Shown in pieces: positions 1-7,657 of a DNA stretch of 64,000 nucleotides. The stretch comes from Streptomyces sp. NRRL S-1022 (GTDB lineage Bacteria > Actinomycetota > Actinomycetes > Streptomycetales > Streptomycetaceae): positions 248,001-312,000 of the forward strand of contig NZ_JOIU01000008.1 of NCBI RefSeq assembly GCF_000720135.1, written 5' to 3'. Under the pieces are notes generated by a model. It was not told the DNA's origin. It saw only the letters and a list, made by a program, of their open reading frames with translations, and searched no databases. The number at the start of each line of letters is the position of its first letter. The stretch's first letter is position 1. The translations under genes were made by a program, and so were the position numbers.

Positions 1-639
1 CACTTCGTTTGCATGGTTTTTCCGGACCCATGCATCGTGGATGTCATCGGCACCCAGAACGGTGACAGAGACCCGACCAAGAAAGCCAAGATTGTCGATC
101 TGTTCCGTGACGGTGGCGACTCTCTCCTTTACGGGGTCGGAGGAGATCGCATGCTTCGGCGCAGTTGTCGTGAAGTACAAGTAGACCGAAGGCGAACCTT
201 TAAGGCGACCCGCATAGTTCTCGAATACTGCGCCAAGCGCCTGCGCTAGTGCCTCCATGCGAGGATACGAAGGGAAACCGTCGTTCTGAAGGAACTTGCG
301 AACCGTGTCACCGAAGCTGAGAATTTCGGCACTCGACACAGAAGCGGACTGCTTCGCCTGAATGAAGTGCAAACTTACTTCAACCTTGGCGGCATTTTCG
401 CAGATTTCCCTCACGTCATCCGCGTCCCAGGCCAGCTGCCCATTCACGTCAAGTGCGATGACGTCGATACCGATCGCTCCTTGATCAAGGAGAAGGTCGG
501 ACTTTTGCACTTGCGCTATAAGGTCTTCGGGAAGGATGAGGCTAGCGGCGAAGAGTTCGAAAGCGTCAGCGTTGCTGATTTCGAGCAGTTCCTCTTCCTC
601 GCGGAACTTCTTGAACAGTCCCTGGATGAGGGGATTCAT
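1..639 (-). CDS. AIPR family abortive-infection protein, N-terminal part (runs off left edge)
   Basis: A minus-strand reading frame starts at ATG 639-637 and stays open for 213 codons to the window edge; GGGAG lies about 8 bases before the ATG. The N-terminus resembles AIPR (abortive infection phage resistance) proteins: an acidic helical start, then GIDVIALDVNGQLA around residues 57-70 and FIQAKQSASVSSAEI around 92-106. D59 and the QAK at 94-96 could be part of a PD-(D/E)XK-like nuclease fold, which is inference. GC is visibly lower than in the core genes, suggesting transfer. The family is linked to phage defence and this copy lies in tRNA-associated accessory DNA. The C-terminal two thirds are not visible, so intactness is unknown. 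Confidence 0.8.
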   Translation of the reverse strand, partial: MNPLIQGLFKKFREEEELLEISNADAFELFAASLILPEDLIAQVQKSDLLLDQGAIGIDVIALDVNGQLAWDADDVREICENAAKVEVSLHFIQAKQSASVSSAEILSFGDTVRKFLQNDGFPSYPRMEALAQALGAVFENYAGRLKGSPSVYLYFTTTAPKHAISSDPVKERVATVTEQIDNLGFLGRVSVTVLGADDIHDAWVRKNHANEV

Positions 640-1668
640 TCAAACTCCCAGCTGCTAGACGGCGCGTACCGAGTGCGTGTATCTCCTTAGGAGATTTGAC
701 GCACGCCGGCCCAGTCATGTTAGGGCCCGTACCTCCAACTTGGGTAGGGAGCCCACACTTTGAGCCGGTAGCGGCGAAGATGGGAGGCTTCCACGAGTCG
801 CCCCTCGATCTGGGGTAGGGGGTCGACGGCTGTGTCCGTGCCGGACGCGTGCCAGGGAAACCACGGGGGACAGCAGCGAACGAGACGGACGCCGATCAGG
901 ACCAGGCGCTACCTCGCCACCCTCGCGGATCACCGGGACTTCCACAGCTGAGGGCTCGGGCGCTGTGATCACGGTCTGGCCGTCGCAGCTTGCTCTGTTC
1001 AACGACAAAATCAGCGTGGCCGAGGCTGGTGGGGGTGCAGCGAGGCATACGCGTGCGTGGTCGGTCGGCGTTCTCACCGTCGTGGCGGACTGTCGTCGGT
1101 TGCGGTTCAGAGGGCGGCCCATCGAGCGTGCCAGCCGTCAGCCGAGTGCGGGAGAGCTGGGCCGTCCCTGGGCCGTCCGAGGTCGCTCGACAGTGGCCAA
1201 GGACGACAAACGATGACGACCAGGCGCACGAACCCACTAGTCCTGAGCAGGGTAAACGCAGTTCATCAAGATCTCCGCCAAGACCCAGGGCAAGAAGACA
1301 GGTCTTGACTGACCCATTGAGACGCCACCGACCTAGGACGCCACAGGTGAGATCCAGCCATAGATCCGCGCCCCATATGCCCCGATTAGCGTGAGTGCCA
1401 CAGCCGGAAAGTGCACATCACGTCCGAGCCGTACTGGATGTTTCCGCAGGCCCTGGCCCGTTATCGAGTCTGCGCAGATTAAAAAATGTTCCCGGTGAGC
1501 CATCCGAGAATCAACCCAGAGCTCATGGCCGATTGAAGTCCTGCGCTAGCGTTCCGACACGTCGAACGACAACACCCCGCAGCACGGATTACCGGTCCGC
1601 GCCGCGGGGTGCAGCAAATTCCGAGCTATTGGAGCAGCTCGTTAACAACCAGTCCTGGAGACTCACTG
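640..1668. other. Long stretch without a convincing gene
   Basis: About 1 kb of moderately GC-rich DNA between the AIPR gene and a small membrane ORF. Frames here are short, change composition along their length and match no family I recognise. It probably holds decayed mobile-element DNA. An inverted repeat CACCCCGC / GCGGGGTG at about 1575-1612 could be a terminator remnant. Confidence 0.5.
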
Positions 1669-1842
1669 ATGGACCAGTTGGGCACAGGGCCCTATACGGA
1701 GCAAGATATTCCGGATAGAGCCAACATCCAGACGCAGCCTACAGGCCAGCACTCCCGGGTCAACCTGGCGCTTGGGTGGACAACGGCAGCAGCAGCCGTG
1801 ATCAGTGCCGTGGCCGCACTGATCACTTCGCTCCGCGGCTAA
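1669..1842 (+). CDS. Small single-pass membrane protein (57 aa), unknown
   Basis: ATG 1669 has GGAG eight bases upstream. The product is 57 residues: a polar first half rich in Q, T and D, then one hydrophobic segment near the C-terminus (LALGWTTAAAAVISAVAALI) and a short basic tail. This looks like a small C-tail-anchored membrane protein. It lies about 500 bases before the HEPN-domain gene, inside accessory DNA between an AIPR gene and an attachment-site repeat, so it could be a cargo or effector peptide; that is speculation. I recognise no family. A second 57-residue membrane peptide of similar layout lies at 7105-7278, but the sequences do not clearly align. Confidence 0.45.
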   Translation: MDQLGTGPYTEQDIPDRANIQTQPTGQHSRVNLALGWTTAAAAVISAVAALITSLRG

Positions 1843-2345
1843 CCTCTGTCGGGAGCTGCGAGTTGGCGCTCAACACTAAGGAAGCGCTAGTGTCGTTGCA
1901 CCCGCCAAGACCCTGCCGGAAAATGCATCAGGGGTGCAGCAGGTGGAGTTGACCGCCAACGACTCGTGAGCCGCCGCCAACGGCTCCCGCTGCGGGGAAG
2001 GATCGGGGTCCGGCCCGGTCCTCCGCCACCCCTCCAGTTTCGCGGTGTGCTGTGCCCAAGCCGGCGCCTGTCATCCGAGCGCACCACAAGTGCACCAGAT
2101 CCGGCGGGGAACAGCGGGGAGCTACGGTGAAGGTGCCCGCGTCCGACAACGCTGTATCTCGGCCATTGGCTCAGCTCAGCGCCCGGTCCGGGCTCAATTG
2201 ATCGCAGCTTCCCAAGCTGAGAGCGCGAGGTCGATTCTCAGCACCCGCTCCAACACGAACGTCCACGTCACGGACCCGCGGGTTTAGAGCAGGGTTCCAG
2301 TAGTAGCCTGCGAGCAGTGCAGGCTCGGACGCTGGGGGACAGCAC
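1843..2345. other. Intergenic region, no gene seen
   Basis: About 500 bases between the small membrane ORF and the HEPN gene. Frames on both strands are arginine- or proline-rich noise. It presumably contains the promoter of the downstream gene; I see no clear -35/-10 pair. Confidence 0.5.
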
Positions 2346-3500
2346 GTGATCGTTCGGACCATAGCCCCGAAGGGGATGCCACGCCCCACCGGAGAGGACG
2401 GCCACGCCCTCCTTGACGTGATCTGGCGGCACTTCTGCAACGCTGGCCGCTGGCCGACGTTCGATGAGGTCGATCGGCGGCTGTATGCGTCTGGTGTGCA
2501 ATTCGAGGAGGCAGTAGCGCAGTTGTGTCCTGCGCTACTGCGGGGAGTTTCCACAGGCCGTCTCGTAGTGCCGCACGGTGCGGATGAGTTGTCCTTGACG
2601 ATCGCTGGCGCCGCGAACTGCACGGACACGGGGCAGGTCATCAGCGTGTTCCTCGCTATGGTGCGGACAGCGGGCACAATCGAGCCCCACTACCAGCCCA
2701 AGGAGCCCGGTCAGCTACCAGAGCTGCGGCCCTCCGATCTGCGTGGTGTGTACGGCGTCGACCCGCGCTCGCTGACGGACGAGGTGATGTACGGCGCATT
2801 CGCGCTCGGCCTGCACGAGGCCTGCTTCCGTGGTGGCAGCCACAGCCCCGACCCAGGTGTGTTCAACTGGTCGCTGAACTTCGACCGCGGCATTCGGCCG
2901 TACGCTGGCGTACATAACCTGCGCGACTACTGGAGCGTCCGCGCACGCGAAGTGGGGCCAGCTCGTACCGAGGCCGAGAGCCAGCCCTTCCAGAAAAGCC
3001 AGGAGCCGGAGCCCGACTTCGCTTCCATCCCAGCCACCCGACCTCCCATCACTACGCCCGACATGGAGCCGGCAGGCGCCCTGTCCGTCACCTGCAGCCT
3101 GCATCCACTGATCGCGGAGGTCGCCGCCGAGCGGTACAACGGCGGCTTCTACTACGACGCGGTCAGGAGTGCCTTCCAGGCTGTGGAGCACCGGGTGGCG
3201 GTCCTGGTCGGGGCTACCGAGGTCGGCGAGCGGCTGATGGGTATCGCCTTTGGCGCCAAGCCAGACCCCCCGAAGGTCACGGTGACCCGGTTCACGGGAA
3301 GCTCGCTGGAGAGCGAGCAGAACGGCATGCAGTTCCTGTTCAAGGGGGCGATGGGCGCGCTGCGTAACCCTCGCATGCACGGCCCGGACGAGAAGGACGC
3401 CCGCGACGAGGCTGACGAAATGCTGGTCTTCGCCAGCTTCCTGATGCGGCGCCTCGACATCGAAGACGAGAAGCGCAAGGCCGCCTCATCGGGCCCGTGA
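2346..3500 (+). CDS. HEPN-domain protein (TIGR02391/Ymh type) with N-terminal winged-helix-like region; candidate defence RNase
   Basis: GTG start at 2346, preceded by GGGGG; 384 residues. Residues about 20-115 (LLDVIWRHFCNAGRWPTFDE onward, ending in SLTIAG) look like a winged-helix-type module that I recall from Ymh-linked proteins. A linker rich in P and E covers about 195-245. The C-terminal 135 residues (LHPLIAEVAAERYNGGFYYD onward) match the TIGR02391/Hypoth_Ymh family, and R340-N-P-R-M-H345 is the HEPN RNxxxH motif, so catalytic residues are kept. HEPN proteins are often RNases in abortive-infection and toxin systems. Location between an AIPR gene and an att repeat supports a defence role, but the function of this two-domain form is unproven. 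Confidence 0.75.
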   Translation: MIVRTIAPKGMPRPTGEDGHALLDVIWRHFCNAGRWPTFDEVDRRLYASGVQFEEAVAQLCPALLRGVSTGRLVVPHGADELSLTIAGAANCTDTGQVISVFLAMVRTAGTIEPHYQPKEPGQLPELRPSDLRGVYGVDPRSLTDEVMYGAFALGLHEACFRGGSHSPDPGVFNWSLNFDRGIRPYAGVHNLRDYWSVRAREVGPARTEAESQPFQKSQEPEPDFASIPATRPPITTPDMEPAGALSVTCSLHPLIAEVAAERYNGGFYYDAVRSAFQAVEHRVAVLVGATEVGERLMGIAFGAKPDPPKVTVTRFTGSSLESEQNGMQFLFKGAMGALRNPRMHGPDEKDARDEADEMLVFASFLMRRLDIEDEKRKAASSGP

Positions 3501-3662
3501 TCGCGTGCTGCCTTGGCCGTGGCTCAACTACAAGCCCACGATGGCCGACACGAATCGACCAGGCCACCACGCCTTCCCCGAGCTGAACACCTCTGGGCGC
3601 CCGGCGAAGAGCTGCGCCGGCCCGGCGCCTAAACGGCGAGCAGGACGCCTCGTCGGCTGAGG

Positions 3663-3685
3663 TTCGTGCCACAACCGTGCCAGAA
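3663..3685. promoter_or_regulatory. Possible integrase arm-type sites
   Basis: Two close direct copies of GTGCCA (TCGTGCCACAACCGTGCCAG) lie about 100 bases before the first att repeat. Repeats like this are common in attachment-site arms of actinobacterial tyrosine-integrase elements. The identification rests only on sequence and position. Confidence 0.3.
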
Positions 3686-3787
3686 GCAAGGGTCAGCCAC
3701 GGTCAACACCGGTGCTCTGTGGTCGAGTATCGATTCGCTTCATCGGCCGACGACGCCGCAGCTCAGCCCGCAGTTCACCCAGCCTCT

Positions 3788-3833
3788 CTCCTAAAGCGGG
3801 TGTCGCAGGTTCGAATCCTGCCGGGGGCACCAG
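3788..3833 (+). repeat. att direct repeat, copy 1: 3' part of tRNA-Arg(CCT)
   Basis: 46 bases identical to 7397-7442. The repeat reads as the 3' part of a tRNA: anticodon loop CTCCTAA (anticodon CCT), anticodon-stem 3' arm AGCGG, variable loop, T-arm GCAGG TTCGAAT CCTGC, acceptor strand CGGGGGC and ACCA. No matching 5' half precedes it: a D-arm-like AGCTCAG occurs upstream, but there is no GCCCCCG acceptor strand. It is therefore an attachment-site duplicate left by integration into a tRNA-Arg(CCT) gene, whose intact copy should lie to the left of the window. Confidence 0.85.
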
Positions 3834-3835
3834 TT

Positions 3836-3879
3836 CAGAGGGGCCTCGCCTACCAATTTTGGTAGGTGAGGCCCCTCTG
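3836..3879 (+). terminator. Hairpin after att copy 1
   Basis: A 21-bp stem with one G-T wobble starts three bases after the tRNA fragment: CAGAGGGGCC... pairs with ...GGCCCCTCTG around a TT loop. It is placed like a tRNA terminator, but differs in sequence from the hairpin after att copy 2, so the two flanks came from different sources. Confidence 0.65.
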
Positions 3880-3969
3880 ACATCTAGAGGGCAACAAGAT
3901 CACCTGCAACAAGGCCACCGCCACCGTCACCGTGAAGGTCAAAAGGCACGGGGAGAACTGCCGCCACGA

Positions 3970-5475
3970 CTACGGCGACAATGGCGACTGCGGCAACTCC
4001 TTAGAGTCGGTGGGTACCCACTGACGCACACCGTGGTCGTTCGTGCCGTACCAGTAGTGGGGCAGGCCCCTGATGCTGCTGGTGCGGAACGGGTGACCGT
4101 GGTCGTCGATGCGGACCGTGCCGGTGCGGCCCTGGGATGACCAGTCCAGTTCCAGGTACCAGTTGCAGTCGTAGGCCTCGGTCGTCGCGGTGACCTGCAG
4201 CACCTCCGGGTCCTCGGCGGAGACGCGGTAGGGGAACTGAACCGCGGGGACGGGCTTTCCGCTGTCGTTGCCGGGGCGCGCGCGGGCGATCGGGCGGTCG
4301 ACGTCCAGGTTCACGGAGAAGTTGCGGGGCGGCAGATCACTGCCGCAGCCCTGGCCCATGGCGTACGCGTTGCCGGTGACCGGGGTGCCGCGGCTGACGA
4401 TACGGACTCGGAGGGCCGTGAGGACCACGGCCGTGGACGACTTCCCCTGCACCGAGATCTGCACCATCGTCTGCCGCCCAGGTACCGCCTGCTGCGTCGC
4501 TGCCCACACTCCGGCGTCCTGCTGTACCGGCGGCGGGGGCACCTGGGCCGGCTCCTTCCCGATGACGTAGTCGTGCCCGCAACCGCCGTCCCAGATCTGC
4601 GAGTCGGCGGTCCACGCGAGCGGCACACCGGTTGGCACGGGGGCGTCGCTCTTCGTCTCAGCCGACGATCCGCCCTTCGGCTCGGGGCTCCCTGAAGCCC
4701 GTACTCCTGTGGAGGGCGAGGCCGAAGAACGGCTGCGGGAAGGGCTGGCCGCAGTGGCCGAGGGGTGGTGTGACGTACCGGTTCCTGTCGTACGGGACTG
4801 ACCGGGGGCCTTGGCGGAGTTGTCGTGAGACCGGTCGGCCCACAGCGCCGACATACTGCCCAGCGTCACCAGCAGTACGGTCGCCGCGGCTGTGCCGACG
4901 ACGGTACGGCGACGGCGGTACCAGGGCCGTCCAGTTGAGCGGACCGCATCGCACTGGGCCGTCGACTCGCGACTGCCCGGTTCAGGAACGTCGGGAGCAG
5001 CCAGTGCGGCGTCGGGGGCGCCGGCATCGAGTCGCGGTGGTGAACCGCTCGTGCCGCCCCCGTCACCACCGATGCTGTCGGCACCGCCACCCACACTGCG
5101 CGTGCTGCCACCCGCACGCCCCGCTGTCCGGCTGTCCGGACCCGAAGCCCGCTCGTCCCCTGTCGGCTTCAGTGCCCCTTCGGTCTTTGTCGGCTCTGCT
5201 GCCTCCTCACCCGCCCTCGGCCTCTGTCGTGCTGTCACCGCGAGCAACCACAGGCGGTGCAGATCGAGGCGTTCCTCCGGTGTTGCTCCGCAGAAGGCAG
5301 CCAACCGCTCCACCGGGGCATAGTCCTGCGGGACCGCCTGTCCCGCGCAGTAGCGGTGCAGTGTGGAGGTGTTCATGTCGAGACGGCGGGCCAGGGAGCC
5401 GTAGCTCCGGTCCGTGCGGTCCTTCAGCCGGCGCAGCAACGCCGCGAACTGCTCGACGTCGTCCTCGGTCGACAC
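3970..5475 (-). CDS. Membrane-anchored XRE-type HTH protein with extracytoplasmic C-terminal domain
   Basis: About 501 residues from GTG 5475; a GGGGGAG lies just upstream and the HTH begins within ten residues. An ATG at 5520 is the alternative start. Residues about 5-75 form an XRE-like HTH (SYGSLARRLDMNTSTLHRYC). A long low-complexity linker rich in G, S and P follows, then one membrane segment (TVVGTAAATVLLVTLGSMSA), a second S/T/P-rich linker and a C-terminal domain of about 200 residues with several cysteines. This layout is common in Streptomyces; the role is unknown, perhaps signal-responsive regulation. It is the main gene between the two att repeats. GC resembles the host, so this segment may be an old or host-derived insertion. 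Confidence 0.75.
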   Translation of the reverse strand: MSTEDDVEQFAALLRRLKDRTDRSYGSLARRLDMNTSTLHRYCAGQAVPQDYAPVERLAAFCGATPEERLDLHRLWLLAVTARQRPRAGEEAAEPTKTEGALKPTGDERASGPDSRTAGRAGGSTRSVGGGADSIGGDGGGTSGSPPRLDAGAPDAALAAPDVPEPGSRESTAQCDAVRSTGRPWYRRRRTVVGTAAATVLLVTLGSMSALWADRSHDNSAKAPGQSRTTGTGTSHHPSATAASPSRSRSSASPSTGVRASGSPEPKGGSSAETKSDAPVPTGVPLAWTADSQIWDGGCGHDYVIGKEPAQVPPPPVQQDAGVWAATQQAVPGRQTMVQISVQGKSSTAVVLTALRVRIVSRGTPVTGNAYAMGQGCGSDLPPRNFSVNLDVDRPIARARPGNDSGKPVPAVQFPYRVSAEDPEVLQVTATTEAYDCNWYLELDWSSQGRTGTVRIDDHGHPFRTSSIRGLPHYWYGTNDHGVRQWVPTDSKELPQSPLSP

Positions 5476-5694
5476 CGCTCCCCCAGCCTCCCACGTGTCC
5501 CCGTATCTCAGGCGGTCCATATACCTGCACGTCAGATGGGCTGGGATGGTTCCACCCTCGCCGGGCGGGCGTCCGGCGTTGCGCGGGGCCGTCGTGACGG
5601 CTGATGCTCTTGGTGTCGCACCGACCAGGACCGGACCGACCAGTCGGCGACGGGCGACAAATAACACTCATCCACTCATCCACGGGGGACACCC

Positions 5695-6261
5695 ATGCCC
5701 CAGCGCACCCGAGCAGGCCCGCCCCTCGCACTCGCCGTCACGGGCTCGCCCTCGGCACGACGCTCGCCACACTGGCAAACGTCGCGGCCAAGGCGTCGGC
5801 TGCCTCACGGCGGCCCATCTCCCGTCGTATCCGAGCTCGTCCTGAACGGTCGGCAAGGTCACCGCCTGCCCGGAGGCGGTGGAACGGGACCGCTGTCTAC
5901 GCATGGCGCTGGGCGGCGACGGCCCAGACCTGGTACCGGGAGCTCCGTACCGAACTCGACAGGAGCGACCGTCCGTCAGGTCAGGGTGCAGTTGTCCAGG
6001 ACGGCTGTGGCGAAGGGGCGCTTCTCGCGGCTGAGCAACGACATCAAGTCCCGTGCGCACGCATCGAGAAGGCCGGTCCGGACACCGAGGCCACGCTGAA
6101 GGACTACGGCGCGCTGCCTGTCGAGGACAGCGGGCACGGCTACGGCCTGCACACGGTGACCTCCTGGGGCGTCTTTGACACCCCTCTGGCGACTTCCGGC
6201 ATGCGCCGGTGAAGGCCTTCAAGAAGACGGCCGTCACGGGCCGTGGACAAGCTCCGCTGAC
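5695..6261 (+). pseudogene. Decayed gene for a small exported protein
   Basis: ATG 5695 opens a signal-peptide-like stretch (MPQRTRAGPPLALAVTG), but the continuation (LALGTTLATLANVAAKASA) is in another frame. Later coding-like pieces (ATLKDYGALPVEDSGHGYGL, then APVKAFKKTAV, then AVDKLR before TGA 6259-6261) are again in shifted frames. The order signal peptide, body and basic C-terminus fits one ancestral secreted protein broken by at least two or three frameshifts. A strong hairpin follows directly. I do not recognise the family. Confidence 0.45.
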
Positions 6262-6272
6262 CGCATGACCGA

Positions 6273-6307
6273 GGCCGCCCTCCGCCACGGGGGTGGGGAG
6301 GGCGGCC
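6273..6307 (+). terminator. Rho-independent-type hairpin after the decayed gene
   Basis: GGCCGCCCTCC pairs perfectly with GGAGGGCGGCC around a 13-base loop, twelve bases after the TGA at 6259-6261. It supports the view that the broken gene was once a transcription unit. Confidence 0.6.
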
Positions 6308-6365
6308 AATCGACCGCTGACAGGGTCATTCGGCGCGATTCAGCAGGACTTGGTGTCGTCGATCG

Positions 6366-6390
6366 CCCCCCCCCCCCCCCCCCCCCCCCC
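6366..6390. repeat. 25-base run of C
   Basis: An uninterrupted C homopolymer of 25 bases, far longer than expected even in GC-rich DNA. It lies about 160 bases before the exported-protein gene at 6553, in its upstream region. It could be a slippage-prone switch or a sequencing/assembly artefact; its true length is uncertain. Confidence 0.8.
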
Positions 6391-6552
6391 GAGCCGCGGC
6401 AGGGAGGAGGGGAATGGGTCCGCGCAGCAGCAGATGTTCATGACTCCGGGGCAGCGCTCGCCGACCCGAAAAGGCGATAGCCACACGACGGCCCCGGCAC
6501 GAAGACACCGGGCCGTGAGCAACCACATATGGACCAGAAAAGGAAGATGCAC

Positions 6553-7077
6553 ATGAACAGGAAGTCCCCCGCACACCGCCGTCCGGGCCGCCGCGCGGCC
6601 GTCGCCGCCGGCCTCGTCCTGGCTGTCGGACTCGGTGTGTCGACACAGGCGTCGGCACAGGCATCCGTCCATGCCCCCGCAAAGTCGTCCGCCGCCGCAC
6701 CGCAGTCGGTCAGCGGCACGAGCGGCCAAGTGGTGACCCGGGTCGCCGACTTCTACGGCGCGTACATCGACGCGATCGGCGACTACACGGACCCGGACAC
6801 CACGCTGGAAACGGTGCTCCGCAAGCACTACCTGACGCCCGACTTCGCCAAGCGACTGGCGGCCTGGGAGAAGAAGCACGGGGCGGACGGTGTCCTGCGT
6901 GCCCAAAACGTCCCGCGGAAGTGGACGGTGACCGACAACGGCGCCGTGGGTAACGGCCATGAGGTCGTCGTCACCCTGACCTTCGGCAGCGGGGAGACGA
7001 CGCAGAAGATCAAGCTTTTCGTGCTGGTGGAGCGGTACAACCACATCGTCGACATCGGCACCACGAGCAACCGCTGA
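6553..7077 (+). CDS. Exported protein, unknown (about 174 aa)
   Basis: ATG 6553 is chosen because AAAAGGA lies about 8-10 bases upstream; ATG 6547 would be too close to it. The product starts with a basic, hydrophobic signal peptide (RRAAVAAGLVLAVGLGVSTQASAQA, likely cleaved after an A-x-A). The mature part (about 130 residues) has VVTRVADFYGAYIDAIGDY, a helical middle, then alternating strands ending IKLFVLVERYNHIVDIGTTS. It resembles small secreted NTF2/DUF3828-like domains, but that is only a guess. It lies between the two att repeats and downstream of the long C run. Confidence 0.7.
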   Translation: MNRKSPAHRRPGRRAAVAAGLVLAVGLGVSTQASAQASVHAPAKSSAAAPQSVSGTSGQVVTRVADFYGAYIDAIGDYTDPDTTLETVLRKHYLTPDFAKRLAAWEKKHGADGVLRAQNVPRKWTVTDNGAVGNGHEVVVTLTFGSGETTQKIKLFVLVERYNHIVDIGTTSNR

Positions 7078-7104
7078 CAGCAGAGCCGCTCCGCCCGGTC
7101 TGTC

Positions 7105-7278
7105 ATGGTCAACCTCACGACGGACGAGAACACACCCATCTGGCGAGTAACCTACTGGCACATAAGGGACGATCTCTTCACATCGAACGCCTTCACCATC
7201 CTTGCCGGCGTGAGCGGCATCCTGGCGATCACGTCAGGCATAGCGGCTGCGTTTCAACCACTGTTCGGTGGTTGGTGA
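7105..7278 (+). CDS. Small membrane protein (57 aa), unknown
   Basis: ATG 7105 to TGA 7276-7278. The first 28 residues are polar and aromatic (TPIWRVTYWHIRDDLF), followed by a hydrophobic segment AFTILAGVSGILAITSGIAAAF and a short C-tail ending GGW. GC is lower than in neighbouring genes. No good ribosome-binding site is visible, so translation is uncertain, perhaps coupled to the gene ending at 7077. It has the same length and layout as the small ORF at 1669-1842. It is the last possible gene before att copy 2. Confidence 0.4.
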   Translation: MVNLTTDENTPIWRVTYWHIRDDLFTSNAFTILAGVSGILAITSGIAAAFQPLFGGW

Positions 7279-7396
7279 CGGAGCTAGCTGACATCCACGT
7301 CTGACGTACAACGGCAGCAGACGTAGGCACCCCGTGGAGACCGTTCGTGGCCCGCCCCCACGTGAGCCGCCAGGAACTCCCTACCTGGTGATCGAA

Positions 7397-7442
7397 CTCC
7401 TAAAGCGGGTGTCGCAGGTTCGAATCCTGCCGGGGGCACCAG
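7397..7442 (+). repeat. att direct repeat, copy 2: 3' part of tRNA-Arg(CCT)
   Basis: Identical over 46 bases to 3788-3833, in the same orientation, 3609 bases apart. Sequence upstream of the core differs between copies and does not complete a tRNA. With copy 1 it bounds a 3.6-kb segment that could be excised or be a remnant element; ordinary chromosomal genes start to the right. Confidence 0.85.
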
Positions 7443-7446
7443 GCAG

Positions 7447-7478
7447 AAGGGCAGCTACCGAGTTCGGTAGCTGCCCTT
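7447..7478 (+). terminator. Hairpin after att copy 2
   Basis: A perfect 15-bp stem (AAGGGCAGCTACCGA with TCGGTAGCTGCCCTT) around a two-base loop, followed by T-rich sequence. It is probably the original terminator of the host tRNA-Arg gene. Confidence 0.65.
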
Positions 7479-7543
7479 TGACATCTGGGTCGGACGTCAA
7501 CAGCGGTGGCCGCAGACGTCCCGGATGATGTCGGAGTCTTGAG

Positions 7544-7657
7544 GTGCTTGCTGCCCTGTCCGAGGTGGTTTACCTGTTGGGCCAGGTGAACGCCGCCAGT
7601 GCCCGGGACGCCGCCGACGAACTGCGCGAGTACCTGCACGAACGGAGCGCCGCGTGA
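7544..7657 (+). CDS. Small protein (37 aa) coupled to the GNAT gene
   Basis: GTG 7544 has GGAG seven bases upstream. The frame encodes 37 residues (LAALSEVVYLLGQVNAASAR then DAADELREYLHERSAA), likely helical and amphipathic, and stops in a GTGA overlap with the next gene's start. Spacing and overlap suggest translational coupling. It could also be the C-terminal remnant of a longer gene cut by the integration next door. Confidence 0.5.
   Translation: MLAALSEVVYLLGQVNAASARDAADELREYLHERSAA

Noticed and set aside
13..690. Plus-strand ORFs at 13-249 and 367-690
   Set aside because: They are antisense to a continuous 213-codon minus-strand frame with clear AIPR-family character; neither has a recognisable domain.
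715..1718. Several ORFs of 80-135 codons on both strands
   Set aside because: Arginine- and proline-rich translations, no motifs, no ribosome-binding sites, mutual overlap; treated as non-coding or decayed DNA.
3725..3833. A complete tRNA gene at att copy 1
   Set aside because: AGCTCAG and a partly pairing anticodon stem are present, but no GCCCCCG acceptor strand and no closed D-arm; only the 3' part is real.
3677..3865. Small ORFs spanning the tRNA fragments (also 7334-7528)
   Set aside because: They read through the att repeat and hairpin, which explain the sequence better than coding.
4632..5597. Long plus-strand ORF opposite the XRE-type gene
   Set aside because: A shadow of GC-rich coding on the other strand; no domain, skewed R/P/S composition.
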